Assembly (NCBI GenBank): GCA_026002025.1 | Contig: BOAU01000015.1 | Coordinates: forward strand, 1 to 32,387 | Direction of reading: 5' to 3' | Source of the DNA: Spirochaetia bacterium | Lineage (GTDB): Bacteria > Spirochaetota > Spirochaetia > Treponematales > Breznakiellaceae | Length of the DNA: 32,387 bases | Part shown: positions 23,502-30,957 of the stretch, piece after piece | Layout: the number at the start of each line of letters is the position of its first letter | How positions within the stretch are numbered: position 1 is the stretch's first letter | The notes under the pieces: model-generated | What the model was told of the DNA's origin: nothing | Databases searched by the model: none | The model's input: only the letters and a program-made list of their open reading frames with translations | Position numbers and translations under genes: made by a program

Positions 23502-24587
23502 ATGAAACGGCTGGTTATATCCCTTGTTCTCTGTTCCTTTGCGGCCTTTATGGGCTTTGCCCAGACTGATTTGCAGCCCGCTGCCATTGTCAAGCTGACC
23601 AAGAGTGAGCCCATCACGGTTAAACAGCTCAAGACCGAGGCTGAAAAACTGGTCCGCGACACCCTGGTTCAAAATCTCAGACGGGCGCCGACGGCCGCGG
23701 AAATCAATACGGCGGTCCAGAATTTGAGCGCCGCGGATCGGCGGCAGATTCTGGATGTGATGATCAACGAAAAACTCGCCATCCAGGCTGCGGAACAGGA
23801 TAAAATCACCGTATCTGAAAATGAAGTCAACCAGCAGCTCCAGCAGATGCGGAACCAAATGGCCCAATCCGCAGGCAGGCAGCCCACGGACGCCGAATTC
23901 GCCGCTGCCATCAAGAACGAAACCGGCCAGGAACTTGCGGCCTTCCGGGATCAGATCCGTCGGCAGGCCCTGGTGCAGAAATACCTGGTGTCAAAAAAGC
24001 AGAATGTTCTTGAAACGGTACGGAGCCCCTCGGAAGCGGATATTGCCGCATTCTACAACAACAACAAATCCCAGTTTGTCCGGCCCGAAACCATACGGTT
24101 CTCCATGGTCCAGGTTCCCTTTACTCCGGACAGGAACAAGGCCAGGGAGCTGGCAACCCGTCTTGTCCAGGAAATCGGCTCCAACGCCTCCAAATTTGAT
24201 GAGGCGGTCCTCAAGGGGCAGGCCCCCAATTCGGGGTATCAGGCCGGGGACGCAGGATTTCTGCCCCGGCAGGCGGAGGCGCAGCAGCTTATGGGGGCGG
24301 AATTTATCAATATCGCCTTCGGCCTGAAACAGGGGGAAGTATCAAGGTTGATTGAAGGCCTCCAGGGCTTTCAAATCATCAAGGTAACCGAAACCTATGA
24401 ACAGAAATTTCTGGCCCTTGATGATATGGTCCAGCCGGGAACCCGGGTGACTGTCCGGGATTATATCAACCAGGGCTTAAGCCAGCAGTACCAGCAGGAA
24501 ATCCTCGCCAGGGCCAGTCAGGAACTGGTAAGCGACCTGCGAAAAGGGAGTCCATTCCAGGTTTTTGAGAATAACCTGAACTGGTAA
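23502..24587 (+). CDS. Periplasmic peptidyl-prolyl isomerase, SurA/PrsA (parvulin) type
   Basis: A 361-residue exported protein. Signal peptide at residues 1-20 (MKRLVISLVLCSFAAFMGFA, then QTD). The N-terminal chaperone-like region has a long helical part rich in Gln and Glu (QQLQQMRNQMAQSA). The parvulin domain spans about residues 195-315 (RPETIRFSMVQVPF, DAGFLPRQAEAQQLMGAEFINIAFGLKQGEVSRLIEGLQGFQIIKVTE). It should help fold outer-membrane or periplasmic proteins. The start at 23502 has AAGGA upstream. It is 1 base from the nusB start, so they are co-transcribed. The location after alaS resembles the treponemal order known from T. pallidum. Confidence 0.9.
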   Translation: MKRLVISLVLCSFAAFMGFAQTDLQPAAIVKLTKSEPITVKQLKTEAEKLVRDTLVQNLRRAPTAAEINTAVQNLSAADRRQILDVMINEKLAIQAAEQDKITVSENEVNQQLQQMRNQMAQSAGRQPTDAEFAAAIKNETGQELAAFRDQIRRQALVQKYLVSKKQNVLETVRSPSEADIAAFYNNNKSQFVRPETIRFSMVQVPFTPDRNKARELATRLVQEIGSNASKFDEAVLKGQAPNSGYQAGDAGFLPRQAEAQQLMGAEFINIAFGLKQGEVSRLIEGLQGFQIIKVTETYEQKFLALDDMVQPGTRVTVRDYINQGLSQQYQQEILARASQELVSDLRKGSPFQVFENNLNW

Positions 24588-24588
24588 T

Positions 24589-25059
24589 ATGGCCTCACGC
24601 AGAAAAGGGCGGATACTGGCCTTCCAGGCCCTCTATTCCTGGGAAGTTAACGGCGCAATCAATCCCGGTTCCGCCAAAAATCCGACAATTCCTGAGGACC
24701 TGCTGGAATTTCCCTGGCTGGAAAGTGATAAAAGGGCGGCCCTTGAAGAGGACATTGCCGGTTTTTCCCGTCTCCTCGTGGTGGGGACCATTGAAAACAT
24801 CGCGGCCATCGACGCCATGATTAAGGGGCACCTGGAAAACTGGGACATTTCCCGGCTTAACCGGGTAGACTTGGCTATTCTCAGGCTGAGCGCCTACACC
24901 CTCATGTACCAGGGCGATGTGGCCCCCTCAATTGTGATCAACGAGGCCATCGGCATATCAAAGGAATTCGGCGCCGACGATTCATTCCGTTTCATCAACG
25001 GCGTACTGGACAGCATCAAACGTACCCTGCAAAATTCGCAAAAAGATGATACACCCTAA
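24589..25059 (+). CDS. nusB: Transcription antitermination factor NusB
   Basis: A 156-residue all-helical RNA-binding protein. The start ASRRKGRILAFQALYSWE is the NusB arginine-rich segment, and the end carries NRVDLAILRLSAYTLMY, IVINEAIGISKEFG and FINGVLDSI, all strongly conserved. With NusE it binds boxA of rRNA leaders and supports antitermination. A loop of about 20 residues is inserted between the first two helices. It starts 1 base after the isomerase stop and overlaps the TPR gene by 14 bases. Confidence 0.95.
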   Translation: MASRRKGRILAFQALYSWEVNGAINPGSAKNPTIPEDLLEFPWLESDKRAALEEDIAGFSRLLVVGTIENIAAIDAMIKGHLENWDISRLNRVDLAILRLSAYTLMYQGDVAPSIVINEAIGISKEFGADDSFRFINGVLDSIKRTLQNSQKDDTP

Positions 25060-26779
25060 AACCACTTTTCTTGCCGGGCTTGTGCTTGCCCTTGGAATCT
25101 GCGGCGCCCTGATTTTCTTCTCCCTCAGTCCGGGAAGGAATCTTTTTTTCGTTTCCGGCGGCTCGGATCAAGATGTGTTTCACCGGCTGCTCCGGGAATA
25201 CGACGCGTCCTTTGCCGCAGTCCCGCAGGAAAATTCAGGCCGGGATTCCTTGCCGGTAAATAGCCGGCAGGAGCGTATGCTCAACAGGCTTGAAAAAAAC
25301 GCCCGGAGTGTGGAAACATGGCTTTCGGTTTTGAAACGCCGCCGGAACCTTGCCGAAGAGGGCCCCCGTTTCCTTGGCCAATACCGGGACGCGGCAGTAA
25401 AAGCAACGGCGGTCTTCCCCCATTCCGAGCCCCTGGCCGCTCTGGCCGCCGAGGCGCTCCTGCGTACTGGTCCGGCTGCGGGCGCCGAAGTCAAAGACTA
25501 CACGTCCCGCATACACGAAGGGCGTCTGATGCCCCTGATCCTGGGGATTGGCATCCTTGCAGGGGATATGGAAAGCCCTGAGAGCGCCGTTGATTCGCGG
25601 CTGGAACCAATACTGACAGCGAGCCTGCCCCTTTTATTCACCCGTCTTCCGGATGATGATGGAGACCGCCTCAGCGCCGACCTGGGCATCCTCCGGCTGC
25701 TGCGGCAGGACCTCCCCGGCGCGGCGCGGCAAATACAGGCCATTTCGGCCGCCGCCAATACCTCCGGCGCAGGGTCTCCGGCGCTGATCCGCTTCGCCGC
25801 CGAATATTACTATGACTTTGGGGACCCGCTCCGCTCTGCGGCCCTGTTTTCCCGGCTCAATGACGATGTAAGCATGTGCCGGGCCGCCGACGCCCTCTGG
25901 CTTGGGGGCGAGGCCGCCGCCGCCCGGAACATCTGGAAGATTCTCGCCTCAACACAGGAAGTTTCACCCCGGAATGACCCGTCACAAGGCGCCCCATCAC
26001 AGGATGCATTCACAATACGGTGGCAGAGCCTGTATAACCTGGCAGCCACGGCAGCGGATAAACAGGAAGAGGCCGCCTGGCTTGAACGCCTCTTCACCGA
26101 GGGGCGGAATAACCCTGCCCCACAATCCAATCCCTACTTTTATGCCGGAATCATCCGCTATACCCGTTTACTGGACACGAACCGGGCCCTGGCAATGCTT
26201 GAGGATGAAGAACTGCAAAAACGGCCCCTGCTGGACCTGGAACTGCTGCGCCGCCGCGGTGAAATTTGGCCGGCGGATCGAATGGTGGCCGAAATCTGGC
26301 TCCTCCTGGGCCGCCATCCAGGGGAAGCGGCCCTCTACCAATGGGGGGCATATTTTTTCGATAGGCAGAGAAAATACGATGAGAGCGCCCTGCTGCTTAA
26401 AACGGCGGAGCGTAACCGGATAAGCGGCCCCTGGCTCGGCCTCAATGCGGCGTTTCGGCTTATAGAAGAGGACCGCCTTGACGAGGCGGAGGAGCGCCTG
26501 CGGGCCATTCAATCAGAAAAAATTTGGCAGGTAAACGCAAACCTTGCCCGGCTCCTGGAAGCCCGGCGGGCAAGGGCAGAGGCCCTGGAAAACTACGAAA
26601 CCGCCGCCTCGCTGGTAAAAAATCCCGAATCCGCCTCGCAGATACAGCTCCGGATCGCGCTCTGCCTCCAAGCCTTGGGCCGCGCCGATGAAAGCCATCG
26701 GGTCCTTGAATATGCCCTGGACCTTAACCCGGACAACTTAAAAGCCCGGATGGAACTGAGGAAAATCAGTAGCGAATAA
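25046..26779 (+). CDS. Membrane-anchored TPR-repeat protein
   Basis: A 577-residue protein. One hydrophobic segment at residues 8-27 (FLAGLVLALGICGALIFFSL) anchors it or acts as an uncleaved signal. The rest is mainly helical with tetratricopeptide-like repeats, clearest at the C-terminus (ALENYETAASLVKNPESASQIQLRIALCLQALGRADESHRVLEYALDLNPDN). The repeats suggest a scaffold for protein interactions in the periplasm. It starts inside the 3' end of nusB, so translation is coupled. The specific role is unknown. Confidence 0.8.
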   Translation: MIHPKTTFLAGLVLALGICGALIFFSLSPGRNLFFVSGGSDQDVFHRLLREYDASFAAVPQENSGRDSLPVNSRQERMLNRLEKNARSVETWLSVLKRRRNLAEEGPRFLGQYRDAAVKATAVFPHSEPLAALAAEALLRTGPAAGAEVKDYTSRIHEGRLMPLILGIGILAGDMESPESAVDSRLEPILTASLPLLFTRLPDDDGDRLSADLGILRLLRQDLPGAARQIQAISAAANTSGAGSPALIRFAAEYYYDFGDPLRSAALFSRLNDDVSMCRAADALWLGGEAAAARNIWKILASTQEVSPRNDPSQGAPSQDAFTIRWQSLYNLAATAADKQEEAAWLERLFTEGRNNPAPQSNPYFYAGIIRYTRLLDTNRALAMLEDEELQKRPLLDLELLRRRGEIWPADRMVAEIWLLLGRHPGEAALYQWGAYFFDRQRKYDESALLLKTAERNRISGPWLGLNAAFRLIEEDRLDEAEERLRAIQSEKIWQVNANLARLLEARRARAEALENYETAASLVKNPESASQIQLRIALCLQALGRADESHRVLEYALDLNPDNLKARMELRKISSE

Positions 26780-26780
26780 A

Positions 26781-26858
26781 CCACAGACCACACGGACGGC
26801 ACGGACAAAAGAATGAAATTCCAAAACAAAAGTCCGTGAGGGTCCGTGTGGTCTGTGG
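26781..26858. repeat. Dispersed-type inverted repeat after the TPR gene
   Basis: CCACAGACCACACGGAC (26781-26797) pairs perfectly with its complement at 26842-26858, and CACGGAC (26800-26806) with GTCCGTG (26832-26838) inside. An A-rich 25-base loop and a T run (from 26863) complete it. Similar CACGGAC/CACAGA sequences recur between genes in many bacteria, as I recall. On the plus strand it can serve as the operon terminator. Confidence 0.7.
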
Positions 26859-26877
26859 TTAAATTTTTTTTCTTTGT

Positions 26878-26908
26878 AAAAAAAGCCCGACATCAGCCGG
26901 GCTTTTTT
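26878..26908. terminator. Bidirectional terminator between the TPR gene and groES
   Basis: AAAAAAGCCCG and CGGGCTTTTTT form an 11-bp stem with an 8-base loop. The A and T runs make it work for both converging genes. Confidence 0.85.
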
Positions 26909-26927
26909 AATGGGAAAACAACAGGGA

Positions 26928-27194
26928 CTACTCGACGACGGCGAGGATATCCTGCATTTTCAGGATCAGGTGATCATTTCCGTCGATCTTGATCTGGGTT
27001 CCGGCGTACTTGTCGTACAGAATCTTCTGCCCGGCCTTCACCTTGATGACTTCCTTGTCATCCCCTACTTCAACCACCACCCCTTCCTGGGTCTTTTCCT
27101 GGGCCGTATCGGGAATGATGATCCCGCCGGCGGTTTTCGCCTCGGTCTTTTCAAGTTTGACGATGACCCGGTCTGCCAAGGGTTTTACTTTCAT
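26928..27194 (-). CDS. groES: Co-chaperonin GroES
   Basis: An 88-residue protein, shorter than the usual 95-97. It begins MKVKPLADRVIVKLEKTEAKTAGGIIIPD, with the mobile loop KTAGGIIIPD that binds GroEL, and ends HLILKMQDILAVVE. It caps the GroEL chamber in the cytoplasm. A longer frame reaches 27287, but ATG 27194 has GGAGG upstream. No groEL follows or precedes it; separate groES and groEL are known in Treponema. The promoter has no CIRCE element that I can see. Confidence 0.96.
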   Translation of the reverse strand: MKVKPLADRVIVKLEKTEAKTAGGIIIPDTAQEKTQEGVVVEVGDDKEVIKVKAGQKILYDKYAGTQIKIDGNDHLILKMQDILAVVE

Positions 27195-27236
27195 ATGATC
27201 CTCCGTTTGCACTGTTGAATGTGAATAGATATATAA

Positions 27237-27266
27237 AATATACAAAAATTCATCCCATCTGGTCAA
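27237..27266 (-). promoter_or_regulatory. Promoter of groES
   Basis: On the minus strand, TTGACC (27266-27261) is followed after 18 bases by TATATT (27242-27237), a vegetative-type promoter. No CIRCE (TTAGCACTC-type) repeat is present. Confidence 0.6.
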
Positions 27267-27317
27267 GAAAATAATAACGGGACCCATACCAAAATTTTAG
27301 GCCCCTTTCATCATTTA

Positions 27318-27372
27318 GGGTCAAAATGACACGGTTTTTGGCCTGTTCCGGGGAACCGGGTCATAATGGGAC
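27318..27372 (+). repeat. Pair of 15-bp direct repeats in the groES–sigma intergenic region
   Basis: GGGTCAAAATGACAC (27318-27332) and GGGTCATAATGGGAC (27358-27372) match at 12 of 15 positions, 40 bases apart. They lie about 150-200 bases upstream of the sigma-54 promoter. Function unknown. Confidence 0.4.
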
Positions 27373-27448
27373 TTTTTTGACGGCGGCGGCCCGGTCCGGC
27401 CTTTTTCCGGTCCTTTTAAGTGAAATACCGGCGCGCCAATCATCATTC

Positions 27449-27473
27449 TAATTCCTTATATTATAAGGAATTA
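27449..27473. promoter_or_regulatory. 25-bp palindrome, candidate enhancer site for a sigma-54 activator
   Basis: TAATTCCTTATA, a central T, and TATAAGGAATTA form a perfect palindrome of 12+1+12 bases. Its centre (27461) is about 62 bases before the -24 element and about 85 before the likely transcription start, the usual distance for an enhancer-binding protein site. Confidence 0.65.
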
Positions 27474-27521
27474 CACGTTTTCATCATGATTTTCAGAATA
27501 TTAATCCAGAAAGATGCATTT

Positions 27522-27537
27522 TGGCACGATTCTTGCT
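27522..27537 (+). promoter_or_regulatory. Sigma-54 (RpoN) promoter of the sigma-factor gene
   Basis: TGGCACG-ATTC-TTGCT matches the sigma-54 consensus TGGCACG-N4-TTGC(A/T) at every position. The GG (27523-27524) and GC (27535-27536) are separated by exactly 10 bases. The transcript should start near 27547, about 40 bases before the ATG at 27589. Confidence 0.85.
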
Positions 27538-27588
27538 TATATATAGATATAGAAGAAGGGAAACTCAATGAAGTTTCGAGGAGACAGA

Positions 27589-28473
27589 ATGACCACGATT
27601 AAGACCAAAAAAACAAAGACCGAAACAAACGGATTCAGCGCCAATGAAAGTGTGCTGTCCGCCTATCTCAGGGAGATCAACCGTGTACCTCTTTTAAGCA
27701 AGGAAGACGAAGACCGGATCGCCCGGGAAGCGGCGGCGGGCAGTAAAGCGGCCCGTGACAAACTGGTCAATTCAAATCTGCGCTTTGTGGTAACCGTGGC
27801 CAAGAAATACCAGGGGCAGGGGCTGCCCCTTTCAGACCTGATCAGCGAAGGCAATATCGGCCTCATCAACGCCGTTGAACGCTACGATGTTGAGATGGGC
27901 TATCATTTTATCTCCTATGCGGTGTGGTGGATCAGGCAGTCCATCCTCAAGGCCATCTGCGAGAAATCCCGGATGATCCGGCTGCCCCTGAACCGGGCCA
28001 ACGAGCTGGTTCAGATTGAAAAGGCCCGGAAACTGATTCAGGAAAGCCGTACCCCTGACGGGGAAATAGAGGAAATTGCCCGGCTCCTCGGCATGGGAAA
28101 GGAACATGTGGCGGAACTGGTGAACATCAGCCGGGAACTGGTTTCCCTGGAGAACCCCGCCTTTGCGGCGGACAGGGATGCTTCCGCCCTGGAAGATTTT
28201 ATCGAGGATGAAAACTACCAGGCCCCGGACGATTACGCGGTGGGCCGGGCCCTGCAGAACGACATCGAAACCGTGCTGGGCACCTTAAACGAAAAAGAGG
28301 CGGACATTATCCGCTTCCGTTACGGCCTGGGGAACAAGGCCCCCATGTCCCTCAAGGAAATCGGCGACAAATTCAACCTGACCAAGGAACGGATCAGGCA
28401 GATTGAAAAGAAAGCCCTCAAACGGCTCCAGCACCCCAACCGCCAGCGGATTCTTGAAGCGTACGTGGCATAG
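27589..28473 (+). CDS. RNA polymerase sigma factor, sigma-70 family group 2 (RpoS/RpoH-like size)
   Basis: A 294-residue sigma factor without region 1.1. Region 1.2 is at about 20-50 (SVLSAYLREINRVPLLSKEDE). Region 2 is at 57-127, with the core-binding NLRFVVTVAKKY...LISEGNIGLINAVERYD and the -10-melting aromatic run YHFISYAVWWIRQSI. Region 3 is at 130-190. Region 4 is at 225-285, with the -35 recognition helix MSLKEIGDKFNLTKERIRQIE. ATG 27568 is in frame, but GAGGAG stands 5 bases before ATG 27589, which is preferred. It is the target of the sigma-54 promoter upstream. By position it corresponds to the alternative sigma factor next to groES in T. pallidum, as I recall. Its regulon is unknown. 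Confidence 0.93.
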   Translation: MTTIKTKKTKTETNGFSANESVLSAYLREINRVPLLSKEDEDRIAREAAAGSKAARDKLVNSNLRFVVTVAKKYQGQGLPLSDLISEGNIGLINAVERYDVEMGYHFISYAVWWIRQSILKAICEKSRMIRLPLNRANELVQIEKARKLIQESRTPDGEIEEIARLLGMGKEHVAELVNISRELVSLENPAFAADRDASALEDFIEDENYQAPDDYAVGRALQNDIETVLGTLNEKEADIIRFRYGLGNKAPMSLKEIGDKFNLTKERIRQIEKKALKRLQHPNRQRILEAYVA

Positions 28474-28495
28474 TCGGCATAATTAGTTATGCCGA
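28474..28495 (+). promoter_or_regulatory. Hairpin covering the start codon of the HAD gene
   Basis: TCGGCATAA (28474-28482), loop TTAG, TTATGCCGA (28487-28495) is a perfect 9-bp stem. The HAD ATG (28489-28491) lies inside the right arm and the sigma stop codon is just before the left arm. Ribosomes finishing the sigma gene could open it, coupling the two. Confidence 0.55.
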
Positions 28496-29166
28496 ACATT
28501 GAAAAACCTTTTCTGCCCGGGGCCGTCATATTCGATATGGACGGCCTCATGCTTGATACGGAAGGGCCCGTGATTGACCTTTGGCTCCGGGCGGCCCGAA
28601 ACCTGGGCCAAGAAATGGACCGGGAAACGATCCTCCGCACCATCGGCGTGGATGAGGGAACGACCCGCGGCATCCTGCTGGAAACCTATGGAAAGGATTT
28701 CCCTTATATTGAAATTCATAATGAACTGTCCCGCATCATTCACGAAACCATAGAAAAAGAAGGCATTGCCCTTAAGTCCGGGCTGCTTACCCTGCTGGAC
28801 AGGCTTGACGCATTGGGAGTCCCCTTTGGGGTGGCCACTTCCACAAACCGGAAAACCGCCCTGTGGAAGCTTGAGCGCGCCCATGTGAGGGATCGTTTCG
28901 ACATCATGGTCTGCGGCGACGAAGTGGCCCGCGGCAAACCCGCCCCGGACATCTTCCTCCTTGCGGCGCAGCGGCTGGGCCAAAGCCCCGCTTCCTGCAT
29001 CGGCTTTGAGGATTCCATCGCGGGGCTTTGCGCCCTTGCCGCAGCCAATATCCGCTCGGTGTTTATCAAAGACCTGCTGGAGCCCCCCGCAGAAGTCCTC
29101 GCTACGGTCTGGCGCCGCTGTAATGACCTCGCGGAAGCGGCCAAGCTATTCAGCGCAGTTGAATAG
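28489..29166 (+). CDS. HAD-superfamily phosphatase, beta-phosphoglucomutase-like
   Basis: A 225-residue HAD subfamily IA hydrolase. Motif I is FDMDGLMLD with nucleophile Asp16 and Asp18. Motif II is GVATSTN, motif III RGKPAPDIF with Lys, motif IV GFEDSIAGLCA. A helical cap lies at about 25-85. Relatives dephosphorylate sugar phosphates or related metabolites, or isomerise them. It starts 15 bases after the sigma gene in the same direction, has no good ribosome-binding site, and its ATG is inside a hairpin. Confidence 0.9.
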   Translation: MPNIEKPFLPGAVIFDMDGLMLDTEGPVIDLWLRAARNLGQEMDRETILRTIGVDEGTTRGILLETYGKDFPYIEIHNELSRIIHETIEKEGIALKSGLLTLLDRLDALGVPFGVATSTNRKTALWKLERAHVRDRFDIMVCGDEVARGKPAPDIFLLAAQRLGQSPASCIGFEDSIAGLCALAAANIRSVFIKDLLEPPAEVLATVWRRCNDLAEAAKLFSAVE

Positions 29167-29180
29167 TGCTATTCGGTTAA

Positions 29181-30545
29181 TTACAGCCCTTCGGTCACAT
29201 TATGCAGCCATTTACCGCTGCGGTAGCGCCAAAGTCCCACGAAAAATTTGAAGGGTTCCTCCGCAAAGATCAAAAGATAGATAAACCACACCGGGGCATG
29301 AAAGACAAAGCTGGCAATGGCGGCGGCGGGCAGGGCCACGGTCCACATAAAGGCAATATCATAAATAGCGCAGAAAACCGTATCCCCCCCGGCCCGGCAA
29401 ACCCCCACTATCATGGACATGTTAAAGGCCCGGCAGGGATAGGACGCCGCCTGGATGATAAACATGAGGGAAGCCGCGGCAATCACCCCCTGATTTACAT
29501 TAAAAATAAAGGGGATGAGAGTGGAGATGGGAAGGAGCAGGCAGGCGGCCCCCACCGCCACCAGGGGCGCAAAGTGGATAATCCGGGAGGCATAATCCCG
29601 GGCGGCGGCATGGTCCCCTTCTCCTATTTTTTTGCCGATAAGCACACTCACCCCATTACCCAGGCCGATGAAGAGCACCCAGGTAAGCTGGGACACAGTA
29701 GCCGTAATGTTGAATGCGGCGATGGCATCCGTGCCGGTCCGGGCAAAGATGATGTTCTGGGTGATGACCCCCGCCGCCCAGATCACCTCATTGATGATCA
29801 CCGGCAGGGCAACGCTGAAAAAGCGCCGCAGAAAAAAGCCGTTAAAACCGGTCAATTCCCGCAGGCTCCCCGCGATGGCGTATCTGTTACGGTAGCTTAT
29901 CACCAGAAGGGCGAGCACCTCCACAAAGCGGGCGATAGAAGTTGCCATGGCGGCTCCCGCAACCCCCAGCATGGGAAAGGGCCCAATGCCGAAAATCAAA
30001 AAGTAATTCAGGACCACATTCACCGACAGGGCAATGGCGGTGGTAATCATGGGAACCTGCACCTTTTCTATCGAACGGAGGCTGAGGACAAACACCTGGC
30101 TTACGGCAAAGGGGAGAAACGACGGGGCCAGAAACTTTAAGTAGAGGCCGCCTGAGCGGATCACCTCGGGGTCCCGTGAATAGATCCCGATAAGCTGATA
30201 CGGAATCAGCGCCGCCGCCAGGGTAAAGAGCAGTCCCATGCATAAATTGATGGACATAAGGAGACCCACATTTTTTCGTATCCCCGCTATGTCATGCTTC
30301 CCCCAAAACTGGGCGGTAAAAATTGACCCCCCGGAACAGACGCCGAAGAGGATAATCAAATAAAAGAAAAAGATATTATTCCCCAGCCCCACCGCGGCGA
30401 TCTCCACGGTCCCCAGCCGGCCGATCATCACCGTATCAAGCATATTCACAAAGGCATTGACCAGATTTTGCAGCATGATGGGAATGGCAATGACGAAGAG
30501 CTTTTTGTAAAAGTCCCTGTTGTCAAGAAAGGCGGGTAACTTCAT
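29181..30545 (-). CDS. MATE-family multidrug/sodium antiporter
   Basis: A 454-residue membrane protein with 12 predicted segments in two halves. Each half begins with a similar pattern (IPIMLQNLVNAFVNMLDTVMIGRLGTVEIAAVGLGN; LPVIINEVIWAAGVITQNIIFARTGTDAIAAFNI). Both are typical of MatE domains, here close to the NorM/DinF-like group. Such proteins export cationic drugs or metabolites in exchange for Na+ or H+. It is convergent with the HAD gene (14 bases between stops). No clear ribosome-binding site is visible. Confidence 0.93.
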   Translation of the reverse strand: MKLPAFLDNRDFYKKLFVIAIPIMLQNLVNAFVNMLDTVMIGRLGTVEIAAVGLGNNIFFFYLIILFGVCSGGSIFTAQFWGKHDIAGIRKNVGLLMSINLCMGLLFTLAAALIPYQLIGIYSRDPEVIRSGGLYLKFLAPSFLPFAVSQVFVLSLRSIEKVQVPMITTAIALSVNVVLNYFLIFGIGPFPMLGVAGAAMATSIARFVEVLALLVISYRNRYAIAGSLRELTGFNGFFLRRFFSVALPVIINEVIWAAGVITQNIIFARTGTDAIAAFNITATVSQLTWVLFIGLGNGVSVLIGKKIGEGDHAAARDYASRIIHFAPLVAVGAACLLLPISTLIPFIFNVNQGVIAAASLMFIIQAASYPCRAFNMSMIVGVCRAGGDTVFCAIYDIAFMWTVALPAAAIASFVFHAPVWFIYLLIFAEEPFKFFVGLWRYRSGKWLHNVTEGL

Positions 30546-30617
30546 ATGGGTAGTGTAGCAGATCCTGAGCCTAATGGCTCCTGTTTCCAGAGAAAAACGT
30601 GTGCAGAAAAGTATACA

Positions 30618-30776
30618 CTAAGTTTTTTCAGCCTGTTTTTTTAATACCTTGGCCAGACCGAGGATGGTTTCATTATCTTTTTCATTCAGTTCAAGGATTA
30701 TTTGCATTATGGAACGAAAAATATGGAGATTGCAGCAAAGCCGGGGGGCTAACCGTACCGTTTTCATGCCGGGCAT
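30618..30776 (-). CDS. Small open reading frame, possible remnant of an HTH regulator
   Basis: A 52-codon frame starting MPGMKTVRL and ending in TAG. Its second half (IILELNEKDNETILGLAKVLKKQAEK) is helix-like and resembles the C-terminal tail of XRE-type regulators, so this may be the leftover 3' end of such a gene. No ribosome-binding site was identified. It lies in the 412-base gap 30546-30957, which otherwise contains only the promoter and leader of the next gene. Confidence 0.25.
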   Translation of the reverse strand: MPGMKTVRLAPRLCCNLHIFRSIMQIILELNEKDNETILGLAKVLKKQAEKT

Positions 30777-30843
30777 GAAGGCGGCATGGGTAAAGGGAGT
30801 TATACGCCATTTGTTTTGAAATTTTCTGAATAATTATGTGTCA

Positions 30844-30872
30844 TTGACCAAATAAAAAATTATGGATAGTAT
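30844..30872 (+). promoter_or_regulatory. Promoter of the DUF2798-like gene
   Basis: TTGACC (30844-30849), 17 bases, TAGTAT (30867-30872). Transcription would start near 30879, exactly before the structured leader. Confidence 0.5.
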
Positions 30873-30880
30873 AAACAAAC

Positions 30881-30950
30881 ACCAACGTGCGGTGAAAGAC
30901 ATGTAAGTCCAGTTGGTTAATTTTATGATTTACCTTTGAAGGTAAAGGAG
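30881..30950 (+). promoter_or_regulatory. Structured 5' leader of the DUF2798-like gene
   Basis: ACCAAC (30881-30886) pairs with GTTGGT (30912-30917) around a 25-base loop containing a small GAC/GTC stem. A second hairpin, TTTACCTT-TG-AAGGTAAA (30929-30946), touches the ribosome-binding site AAGGAG (30945-30950). It does not match any riboswitch class I can name. Confidence 0.4.
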
Positions 30951-30957
30951 ATTATCA

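Noticed and set aside
27195..27300. Search for a CIRCE element before groES
   Set aside because: No TTAGCACTC-type inverted repeat was found; only a vegetative promoter is visible.
29202..30140. 312-codon plus-strand frame opposite the MATE gene
   Set aside because: Rich in Gly, His and Lys with no fold; it is the antisense of membrane helices.
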